Shown piece by piece: positions 1 through 7,100 of a DNA stretch of 8,429 nt. Under the pieces are notes generated by a model that had not been told where the DNA came from, ran no database searches, and was given only the letters and a program-made list of their open reading frames with translations. Source of the DNA: Flavobacteriales bacterium (GTDB lineage Bacteria; Bacteroidota; Bacteroidia; Flavobacteriales; Flavobacteriaceae); contig JAMONI010000280.1 in assembly GCA_027065935.1 (NCBI GenBank), positions 1 through 8,429 of the forward strand, in the 5' to 3' direction. The position numbers and the translations under genes are program-made. Within the stretch, counting starts at the first letter, position 1. The number at the start of each line of letters is the position of its first letter.

Positions 1-344
1 GGCACGCTGAAGTTTCCGTTTAGCGGATAGGCCACGTTCAACTGCATGGACGGATAGCAATTGCCTATGCACACTTCGAATTGGGAGCCGTCGGTGCCGT
101 TAACTTCCACCAGTTTGGTTTTGAGCGAGATGGTTTCATTGGTTTCGTTCTTTACCAACAATACCAAATTGGCATCATTTCCGGTTGTATTATAATTGAA
201 TTCCACTCCGGATTGCAGTTCGTTACCGTTTTCGTCCATTACGACAAAGCGTCGCTCGGATTCGGGTTCGGGCTCGGGTTCTTTTTTGCACGAGGCCAAT
301 ACGAAAAGTCCCGACAACAACAACATGAAAACTTTATTTTTCAT
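1..344 (-). CDS. Small lipoprotein, C-terminal part cut by the window edge
   Basis: The minus frame opens with ATG at 344 and stays open to the window edge, giving 114 codons of an incomplete gene. The product starts MKNKVFMLLLSGLFVLASCK, a lipoprotein signal peptide with lipobox LASC, so Cys19 should be lipidated. An acidic Glu-Pro tether (KKEPEPEPESE) follows, then a beta-rich region with sparse hydrophobic strands and a C-x3-C motif (CIGNC) near residues 92-96. The start lies 12 bp after the stop of the Omp28-like gene, so the two are almost certainly co-transcribed. The Glu-Pro tether resembles the one in that neighbour. I do not recognise the family; by its size and strands it may be a small Ig-like domain exposed at the outer membrane. 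The reading frame and lipoprotein call are solid and the function is unknown. Confidence 0.8.
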   Translation of the reverse strand, partial: MKNKVFMLLLSGLFVLASCKKEPEPEPESERRFVVMDENGNELQSGVEFNYNTTGNDANLVLLVKNETNETISLKTKLVEVNGTDGSQFEVCIGNCYPSMQLNVAYPLNGNFSV

Positions 345-356
345 AAGCTTAAATCT

Positions 357-1472
357 TTAAAAATCAATTTGTCCCGCATCTTCAACGGCTATGGTGGATT
401 GAAGCACCATTTTGTTGGTATCGTCTTGAATGAACACGACCACTTGCAAGTCGGAATATTCTTCGATATTGGTTCCGTTTAATGAAGCCTCCTTGCGTTC
501 GGTAAATGTAGTGCCGTCGGTGGCGTTAATCGATGTGCCGTTGGCGTCGGGTACCATTTTCATCATTACGTTATGGAATTCCGTTTCGCCGTTGGAACTT
601 GCATTGCCCGTGGTGGTTTTTTCCACTACGGCGATGTGAAGCGTAAATTGCCCGCTGATGTAAGGCGTTCCGATTACCTTAACTTTGACCTCGTTACTTG
701 AAGTTACGGTATAATATGCCTGCAGGTTCACTACACCGGGAACGGCATGATGCCGGTCCAAATCGTTTTGCAACTCACTCGTGCTAAAGTGCGTGCCTTC
801 TTCTCCGTCAATGAATAATGTAGGCACACCGTTTACTCCGTAATAAGCTCTTCGGGTTCCGCCTTCGGCGGTGTAATACGGGTCGCCGCTTCCCGGCCAG
901 TTCATCTGATATTTAATTAAGGTGTATTTTCCCGTATTAGACTGAAGAAAGCCGGTGTTAAAGTAATTGGTATTAAAATTGGCACAAGGGCCGCAAGTGG
1001 ATGAGGTGAATTGTTCGTACAAAACTTTACGCTGAACCGATGCGGATGCCACCGTAAAGGTTTTATTTTGCGCATTGTTGGACGGGAACATGTCGTCGCC
1101 GTTACCGTTGACGTCGGAAATCCAAACCTTTAGCGTGTGTTGGCCGGCGGTTGCCGTAAAGGTTTCGGGATGAGTAAACTCGAACACGCCCAATTTTCCT
1201 ATGTTCAATCCCGTAAACGTATGGGCATGCTCCTGGCCGTTGTCCAATTGCCATTTGATTTCCAAGCTTGTGATGGGATCGCTTTTGAAATTTTGTATTT
1301 TACCTTTAACGGTGATGATATCGCCGTCCACTGCAATAAGCGGTATTTCAACGGACATCAGCGCCGCGTCCACTTCTTCCGGCTCATCGGTGCCCGGCTC
1401 GGGGTCCGTTTTTTTACAAGAGATTGTCGATAAAATCAAGACAATGCTTAAGAAATAAAATAACTTTTTCAT
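357..1472 (-). CDS. Omp28-like outer-membrane lipoprotein with thioredoxin-type CGPC motif
   Basis: This 371-aa protein begins with a lipoprotein signal peptide ending in lipobox TISC, with Cys19 as the lipidation site, followed by an acidic Pro/Glu tether (about 20-35). Residues about 40-142 look like an Ig/CARDB-type beta-sandwich. Residues about 148-371 match the Omp28 family known from Porphyromonas gingivalis: FTSSTCGPC places a CxxC redox pair at Cys160 and Cys163, and NGVPTLFIDG carries the cis-proline (Pro217) that sits beside the active site in thioredoxin folds. The C-terminal strands (LQVVVFIQDD) are also typical. The protein is lipidated and lacks a T9SS tail, unlike many Omp28-domain proteins. 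Established: Omp28 proteins are surface proteins of Bacteroidota with a thioredoxin-like fold. Inferred: a surface or periplasmic thiol-disulfide or adhesion role. It is first in an operon with the lipoprotein gene 12 bp downstream. Confidence 0.88.
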   Translation of the reverse strand: MKKLFYFLSIVLILSTISCKKTDPEPGTDEPEEVDAALMSVEIPLIAVDGDIITVKGKIQNFKSDPITSLEIKWQLDNGQEHAHTFTGLNIGKLGVFEFTHPETFTATAGQHTLKVWISDVNGNGDDMFPSNNAQNKTFTVASASVQRKVLYEQFTSSTCGPCANFNTNYFNTGFLQSNTGKYTLIKYQMNWPGSGDPYYTAEGGTRRAYYGVNGVPTLFIDGEEGTHFSTSELQNDLDRHHAVPGVVNLQAYYTVTSSNEVKVKVIGTPYISGQFTLHIAVVEKTTTGNASSNGETEFHNVMMKMVPDANGTSINATDGTTFTERKEASLNGTNIEEYSDLQVVVFIQDDTNKMVLQSTIAVEDAGQIDF

Positions 1473-1494
1473 AATGATTGGTTTAAAAGATGTT

Positions 1495-1502
1495 CAAATA
1501 TA
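1495..1502 (-). promoter_or_regulatory. Candidate -7 promoter box for the Omp28-like operon
   Basis: Read on the minus strand this is TATATTTG, a perfect match to the Bacteroidota TAnnTTTG box, ending 22 bp before the ATG at 1472. I see no good TTG or TTTG -33 element at the expected distance, and the area is AT-rich, so the call rests on the -7 box and its position. Confidence 0.45.
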
Positions 1503-1779
1503 TGAAATAATTGTCACTTAAATTACTTGTTTTTTTTCCGATGTTCACGGGCTTTTTTATTCACTTAAAAGGAACTTTCCTGTCCGGAAATTTCAACAAA
1601 TTACGGAGTTTACGGTAATGTAACGCTTCAAGGCATCGTTTATTTTATCCTTAAAGTAATGAAAAAGTATCGTGATTCTCGCGAGTTAGGTTTTTATTCT
1701 CTGCAAGCAACATAAGCAAACGAAAAAAAATACCGAAAGGTGCGGGCTATTTTCAAAATGATATCATTAAATTCGCTTT

Positions 1780-1800
1780 AAAACGCCTCTCGCAAGAGCG
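1780..1800 (-). terminator. Weak intrinsic terminator candidate after the DUF4221-like gene
   Basis: On the minus strand CGCTCT pairs with AGAGgCG around the loop TGCG (one bulged base), giving a 6-bp stem followed directly by TTTT. It lies about 130 bp beyond the stop of the lipoprotein gene ending at 1929. The stem is short and the T run only four bases, so efficiency is doubtful. Confidence 0.35.
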
Positions 1801-1928
1801 GATGCTCCCGTATTAGTCCAATTAAAAAACAAGTGAAACGGAGCCTGCAGGTGATTGGTTGCAACCGGGGCCTAATGTCCACATCCCCGATAAAAGAAAC
1901 CGAAAAAACAATACCGGGATATTTCCTC

Positions 1929-3089
1929 TCATGGTCTCTCTTTATGAAGTACAAATAAATCGAAACGCAGGTAATCGTCATCAAAATTTTCGTTATGCGG
2001 GCTGTTCTTGTTGATCCACAAGCCTTCGGGGGTCACAAAGTATTCATTGTAATAGTAAATTCCCCCTTCAAGTTTTTTTTCCGCCAGTTTATTCAAATTT
2101 TTGTCCAGCACCACAATGGATAACGGAGAAATGGTAAAAGGTTCGTTTGTTTTATCATATAACTCTTTGGAAACCGGCAAAATCACAAAAACATAAAAAA
2201 CCTCTCTGTAAGGATCGTAAACAATAGCGCGGTATTTGGGTTGATTAAAACCGTGAAACCTGTATGGCTCACCGGTTACTTTACAGTCGATCGGTTTGAT
2301 TTTTTTGTTTACATAGTCACTTTGAAACCTAACCGAATCGATAAAGACTTCTTTTACCGGATCATACGTGTAAACTACCGGTTTTACGGGAAAAATCACA
2401 TATAGCAACGAATCCTTGCCTTTGGTGATACTGTAGTGCGAAGTCCCGCTCCCCCAACATTTTTTATAATATGCTCGGGGAAATTTAAAGTTTAATTTTG
2501 AAACCGAATGATCTTTCAAATGAAATTGCATTAATCTGTTACTGTTGTAATACTTCACCGTTCCTCGCAATCCTTCCGCCGCCGAATACATGTAGATGCG
2601 CGCTCCAATCCTGAGAGGAGGAAAAACCGTTTTTCCGAAAATCACATAAGCATCCTTAAAGTTTTTTACACTTCCCAAGGTTTTATGAAAGTAAACCGAG
2701 TCGTTCTTTGTTTTATAAATGTTAAAAGGAGTTGCCACCACAAATTCGTCCAATGACAAAGGGTAAAATGCGCCTTGCTTGAAGTTTAAAATACGGTGAG
2801 GACCGGTTTCTTTCCATTGAATTTTCTTGATGCGCTTTTTCTTATCCCAATTATATACAAAGATTTCGTTGGTTAAAACCGCTTTGCGAAACAAATAGGT
2901 GGTATCGCCGAAACGCTTAACTATGGATAGAAAAGAATAATTCCATTCGTCCGGAGGAAGGGGGATGCTTACTTCCCGTGCCATCTTTAATGAATAACCG
3001 GAATCCGAATTGTTTTTGTTCAACCCGTGTCCGGAATGTTCGGCGCAGGAATAACAAATAACAAGAAAAAAAATAAGAATCTTTTTCAT
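1929..3089 (-). CDS. DUF4221-like (propeller-type) lipoprotein
   Basis: The 386-aa product starts MKKILIFFLVICYSC; Cys15 is the probable lipidation site, although the lipobox is not ideal (Cys-Tyr-Ser before it). The rest is a chain of short beta segments without transmembrane helices. Landmarks match my memory of the Bacteroidota DUF4221 family, which also runs to about 380 aa: KETGPHRI (about 93-100), the run KYRAIVYDPYREVFYVF (about 285-301), an ILPVS segment, SIVVLDKNLNKL (about 324-335), and a C-terminal block FVTPEGLWIN (351-360) with DDYLRFDLF. Such proteins are thought to be surface-facing six-bladed propellers of unknown role. It lies 76 bp downstream of the 62-aa secreted peptide gene on the same strand, with a hairpin between them. 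No Shine-Dalgarno is visible, as is usual in this phylum. Family assignment is by eye; function is unknown. Confidence 0.75.
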   Translation of the reverse strand: MKKILIFFLVICYSCAEHSGHGLNKNNSDSGYSLKMAREVSIPLPPDEWNYSFLSIVKRFGDTTYLFRKAVLTNEIFVYNWDKKKRIKKIQWKETGPHRILNFKQGAFYPLSLDEFVVATPFNIYKTKNDSVYFHKTLGSVKNFKDAYVIFGKTVFPPLRIGARIYMYSAAEGLRGTVKYYNSNRLMQFHLKDHSVSKLNFKFPRAYYKKCWGSGTSHYSITKGKDSLLYVIFPVKPVVYTYDPVKEVFIDSVRFQSDYVNKKIKPIDCKVTGEPYRFHGFNQPKYRAIVYDPYREVFYVFVILPVSKELYDKTNEPFTISPLSIVVLDKNLNKLAEKKLEGGIYYYNEYFVTPEGLWINKNSPHNENFDDDYLRFDLFVLHKERP

Positions 3090-3115
3090 CGTTTATGTTT
3101 ATTTAATTAAAACGA

Positions 3116-3143
3116 TTAGCCGGCGGTTTTTGTCGCCGGCTAA
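3116..3143 (-). terminator. Perfect 10-bp inverted repeat between peptide and lipoprotein genes
   Basis: TTAGCCGGCG (3116-3125) and CGCCGGCTAA (3134-3143) are exact complements around an 8-base loop. On the minus strand the stem follows the stop of the 62-aa gene by 22 bp and is followed by TCGTTTTAATT, a poor T tract. It could be a leaky terminator or an mRNA-stabilising hairpin setting a higher level of the peptide transcript than of the downstream lipoprotein. Confidence 0.55.
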
Positions 3144-3165
3144 CGACCGTTGTTGGTATATCCAA

Positions 3166-3354
3166 TCAAAGAGGAATTTCAACGGGAGGCAGGGGAATGT
3201 AAGCACAGTCCACACCGCCCTCTTCACACCATCCGTCAGGTTCTAAAGAACCGAGGACAACTTCAGGCGGGTTTTTAACGGCTTTGGCTTCGGGAATACT
3301 CACACCCCCACATACGAACCCCACAAACATAAGGATTGCTATGAACTTTTTCAT
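3166..3354 (-). CDS. Small secreted peptide with two cysteines, NVEALA-like context
   Basis: This 62-aa product begins MKKFIAILMFVGFVCGG, a clear Sec signal peptide. A plausible signal peptidase I site follows PEAKA (residues 21-25), leaving a mature chain of 37 residues. The mature part is acidic and proline-rich, with Cys43 and Cys50 (GWCEEGGVDCAY) that could form one disulfide, and it ends in a PLPPVEIPL tail. There is no typical lipobox at Cys15. The gene is directly upstream of the DUF4221-like lipoprotein, an order that recalls Bacteroides, where short NVEALA-type peptides neighbour propeller lipoproteins; the PEAKA segment occupies the place of the NVEALA motif. That link is inference. 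It may instead be an unrelated orphan exported peptide. The consistent signal peptide and the terminator-like hairpin after the stop support a real gene despite its size. Confidence 0.68.
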   Translation of the reverse strand: MKKFIAILMFVGFVCGGVSIPEAKAVKNPPEVVLGSLEPDGWCEEGGVDCAYIPLPPVEIPL

Positions 3355-3413
3355 TACAATTTGGTTTTAAAGTTAACTCGATTTTACATTATTTCACTAT
3401 TTACGCTTCAAGT

Positions 3414-3458
3414 CACGCGCTCGGCGTGTTCGGGTGATTCCCGCCTTCCAAGGGGCGG
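3414..3458. repeat. Two adjacent GC-rich hairpins
   Basis: CACGC (3414-3418) pairs with GCGTG (3424-3428) across GCTCG. CCGCCTT (3441-3447) pairs with GGGGCGG (3452-3458) across CCAA, with two G-U wobbles. They start a GC-rich stretch running to about 3560 inside otherwise AT-rich spacer, which suggests an inserted repeat or the relic of one. Neither stem has a T tract fitting an adjacent gene end. Confidence 0.4.
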
Positions 3459-3811
3459 TTAGTCGCTTTGCCTCGCTGCGGCATTGTATTTTGCCGGCGG
3501 GCATTTGCTTTTCGGCTCGGCGAAGCCTTCGATTTCCCCCTCCCGCGATTGGCGCCTTCCACGCAGAAGGATGAAAATCTTTACAAAGAAAAAAAAACGA
3601 TACGAGTCAAGCGTCGCTTCGTTAAATGTTTATTAAAGTTTTGTCTTTTTGTTTTTGAAAGGTTAATAATGAGTTCAAGGAATGCGTTGAAAAGTTGAAA
3701 TTCATTTGAGGAGAATAAGTCTTGTTGTTAAAAACATTTCAAAACCTGTAAAATCTTATCGGTAATTTGCAAGAATAAATGTTAAAACGAAGTTTCGGAA
3801 AAAAGCTAAAA

Positions 3812-3960
3812 ATTCGTGCAATCCGTGAAATTCGTGGCTAAAAAATGAACCACTAATTACACGTTTACCCTGTGGGTTTATCCTGTGGAAATTACACAAA
3901 TTACACGTTCACCCTGTGGGTTCACCCTGTGGGTTTATCCTGTGGAAATTACACGAAAAT
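3812..3960. repeat. Compound intergenic repeat: ATTCGTG triplet, inverted repeat, CCTGTGG tandem units
   Basis: Three parts can be seen. First, ATTCGTG, ATCCGTG and ATTCGTG recur every 9-10 bases at 3812-3838. Second, CGTGAAATTCGTGG (3824-3837) and CCACTAATTACACG (3850-3863) are complementary at 12 of 14 positions around a 12-base loop. Third, two longer copies starting ATTACACG (3856 and 3900) contain units of the form TTYAYCCTGTGG: two in the first copy and three in the second, five in all. The second copy has gained one extra TTCACCCTGTGGG. Similar CACGAATTTCACG-type sequences are, from memory, common in intergenic DNA of Bacteroidota, so this is probably one member of a dispersed family. 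No protein or RNA gene is evident in it. Confidence 0.75.
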
Positions 3961-4056
3961 GAAGGAGTGATTTAGTAAAACAATGAAAAACTAATCACGA
4001 TAACCCTTGCGACAAATGCTAAAAATTAACACCACTGTTAAGCATTTCTCAAAATA

Positions 4057-4088
4057 TTTGCCCGGTTTGTGCATAAGTCGTATATTGT
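4057..4088 (+). promoter_or_regulatory. Candidate promoter of the M4 protease gene
   Basis: TTTG at 4057-4060 and TATATTGT at 4081-4088 are separated by 20 bases, which fits the Bacteroidota -33 (TTTG) and -7 (TAnnTTTG) arrangement; the -7 box is imperfect at its end. Transcription would start near 4095, leaving a leader of about 30 nt with no Shine-Dalgarno sequence before the ATG at 4125. Confidence 0.4.
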
Positions 4089-4124
4089 GCGGTCGATTGT
4101 TTAACAATATAAATTTTTTACGTC

Positions 4125-7100
4125 ATGAGAAGAACCTTACTTTTTTTAACGGCCATGCTTTTGATGAATTTTTCACTGCATGCCCAACAAGCGTATCCTA
4201 AGGTTATTTCCTTGGAAGGTAAGCGAATCAGCCTTAATCAAGCTGAAGATGTATTGAAAAGCTTGTATCAAGCTCCGGATGAAGTCCGTTTTGTGGAAAT
4301 CAAAACCTTTACCGATCAATTGGGTTTTGTGCATAAAAAATATCAAGTACATTACAAAGGCATCCCCATCAGCTTTGCCCATATTTACGTACACGCACGT
4401 AACAATGAAATTGTCAGTATCAACGGTGATTACTTTTCGGCAGAAAATGTTAATACCACGCCTTCATTAAGTAAAGAGCTTGCATTTCAAAAAGCCGTTG
4501 CACACGTAGGTGCGCGTAAATATTTATGGGAAATCCCCGAAGATGCGGCCCTGATGAACTACAGCCGTCCCGAAGGCGAATTGGTACTGCTTCCCGATTT
4601 TCGCAACAAAAATTCCAAACGTCAGGCCCGCCCCAAATTGGCCTATAAATTCGACATCTACGCCGTAGATCCCGTAAGCCGGGCCGAAATTTATATCGAT
4701 GCGCACACGGGACAATTTCTTTACAGCGATGCCGTCATACACCACGCGGTGGCTACCGGAACGGCGGACACACGCTACAGCGGTACCAAAACCATCAAAA
4801 CCGACAGCTACGGCGGTTCTTATCGCTTGCGTGATTACTCCCGCGGAAACGGAATCGAAACTTACGACATGAACGAAGGCACCAACTATAGCAACGCCGT
4901 GGATTTTGTAGATAACGACAACAACTGGACCGCCGCCGAATACGACAACGCGCAAAAAGACAACGCCGCTTTAGACGCACACTACGGCGCACAAATGACT
5001 TACGATTATTGGCTGAACGTTCACAACCGAAATAGTTTCGACGGCAACGGTGCCAAAATCAAAAGTTATGTCCACTACGACCGCAACTATGACAACGCCT
5101 ATTGGAACGGTAGCGTGATGACCTACGGCGACGGAAGCGACACTTATTTCGATGCCTTGACTTCCCTCGACGTGGTGGCACACGAAATCGGACACGCCAT
5201 TTGCCAATACACCGCCGACCTCACATACTCATACGAATCGGGTGCGTTGAACGAAGGCTTTTCCGACATCTGGGGCGCTTGTATCGAATACTACGCCGAC
5301 CCTAACAAACAAACTTGGCTTATCGGTGAAGACATCGAACGAAGAAGCGGACACGTTGCCTTGCGTTCCATGAGCAACCCCAACGCCGAAGGTCAACCCG
5401 ACACCTACGGCGGAACCTATTGGTACACGGGCACGGCCGATAACGGCGGGGTCCACACCAACAGTGGTGTTTTAAACTTTTGGTTTTACTTGACCACCGT
5501 AGGCGGGTCGGGAACCAACGACAACGGCGATGCTTATAACGTTACGGGAATCGGTATTACCAAAGCCGCCAAAATCGCTTATCGAGCCGAAAGTGTATAT
5601 TTGACCTCCTCCTCCGATTATGCCGACGCACGCACCTATACCATTCAAGCGGCCAAAGATTTATACGGTGCCGGATCGCAAGAAGAACAAACGGTGACCA
5701 ACGCTTGGTACGCGGTGGGTGTAGGCGCTCCTTACGGCGTTTTGTCCTACTGCGCATCCAAAGGAAACAGCGTAGCCGACGAATATATACAACGCGTACA
5801 ACTCAACACCATCGACAATTCCTCCGGCGGAGGAAACGGATATTCCAACTTTACTTCCATTAGTACCGACCTGACTTTAGGACAAACTTATACCATCACC
5901 ATAACGCCCAGATGGACGGGAACCGTTTACAGCGAAGGCTATGCCGTTTGGATCGATTACAATCACGACGGCGATTTTAACGACAGCGGAGAATTGGTTT
6001 TCAGCCAAGCCGCTACCAAAAACTCGCCCGTAAGCGGAAGCTTTACCGTTCCTTCCGGCATATCGCCCGTTTCCACCCGTATGCGGGTTTCCATGAAGTA
6101 CAACGGCATTCCCTCTTCTTGTGAAACTTTCAGCTACGGCGAAGTGGAAGATTACACGGTAAACCTCGTGGCATCATCAACCGATACTCAAGCACCCACG
6201 GCCCCGAACAATCTTACGGCAAGCAACATAACACAAACCTCCGTAGATTTGTCTTGGACGGCTTCTTCCGATAATGTAGGCGTTACCGGATACGAGGTTT
6301 ATCAAGACGGTAATTTGTTAGGAACCGTATCAACCACCGCCGCACAAGTCACCGGGCTCAATCCCGCAACCACTTATACCTTCTTCGTAAAAGCCAAAGA
6401 TGCCGCCGGAAACCTGTCACCTGCCAGCAATCAGATCAGCGTGACCACCCTGCCGGACAATACGGGAGGCGGTTGCACCGGAGGCATTACGGCATATCCG
6501 TATTATGAAGGATTTGAAAACACCCTCGGTGCTTGGACACAATCCAACAACGACGACTTCGACTGGACCGTCCGTTCCGGAAGTACGCCTTCGAGCAATA
6601 CCGGCCCTTCGGGCGCTTTCGAAGGAAGTTATTACGTTTATATGGAATCATCCAGCCCCAATTACTCTAACAAAAGAGCCATTCTGATAAGCCCTTGTTT
6701 CGACTTAACTTCCGCATCCAATGCAAGTGTCAGCTTCAGATACCATATGTACGGCGCATCGAGTATGGGCTCATTACAATTGGAAGTGTCGGAAGACAAC
6801 GGCGCCACTTGGACCGGCTTGTGGAGCAAATCCGGAAATCAAGGAAATGCCTGGTATGCGGCAAACATCGACTTGAGCGCTTATCTCGGCAAATCCATAC
6901 AATTACGCTTCAACGGCATTACAGGCACCACCTGGCAAGGCGACATGGCCGTGGATGCCTTTAATCTCTCTACACAAGCGCCAAGTACTTGTACCGACAT
7001 CACCCTAAGTATCACCTTTGACAATTATCCCGAAGAAACTTCATGGGAAATCAGAGACAACGGCGGAAATATCCTGTATTCGGGCGGCCCTTACGGCTCC

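Larger units (their letters stand above)
1473..1928. other. Intergenic region, 456 bp, no gene seen
   Basis: No frame here has a convincing start or protein. The region is AT-rich with homopolymer runs such as the T tract near 1529-1537. It holds the promoter box at 1495-1502 and a weak terminator-like hairpin at 1780-1800. The stretch between about 1503 and 1779 shows nothing I can assign. Confidence 0.6.
3355..4124. other. Long non-coding region between divergent genes, 770 bp
   Basis: This gap separates the minus-strand peptide gene from the plus-strand protease gene. It contains a GC-rich patch with hairpins (about 3414-3560), an AT-rich stretch with nothing assignable (about 3570-3800), a repeat block (3812-3960), and the probable protease promoter near its right end. 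An open frame at 3468-3698 has no family likeness, no initiation signal and abnormal composition, so I do not call it a gene. The two divergent genes need promoters here; for the leftward one the best match is a weak TAACTTTA at 3368-3375. Confidence 0.6.

Noticed and set aside
81..482. 133-aa plus-strand open frame at the left end
   Set aside because: It is antisense to both lipoprotein genes, including their lipobox and stop regions, and shows no independent protein features.
1778..1984. 68-aa minus-strand open frame overlapping the end of the DUF4221-like gene
   Set aside because: It overlaps the coding end in another frame, runs across the terminator-like hairpin, and has no motif. I considered a frameshifted tail of the lipoprotein but that protein already ends with the expected family C-terminal block.
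3468..3698. 76-aa plus-strand open frame in the long spacer
   Set aside because: It begins in the GC-rich hairpin patch, has no signal peptide or recognisable motif, low-complexity basic composition, and no promoter or ribosome site; it is most likely a chance frame.
3856..3954. CRISPR-like array
   Set aside because: Repeat units are only 12-13 bases, imperfect, and directly adjoining, with no unique spacers of regular length and no cas genes nearby.
4524..4955. 143-aa minus-strand open frame inside the protease gene
   Set aside because: It is the antisense shadow of the protease propeptide and catalytic start; its Val/Gly/Phe-rich composition is what reverse-reading this coding sequence gives.
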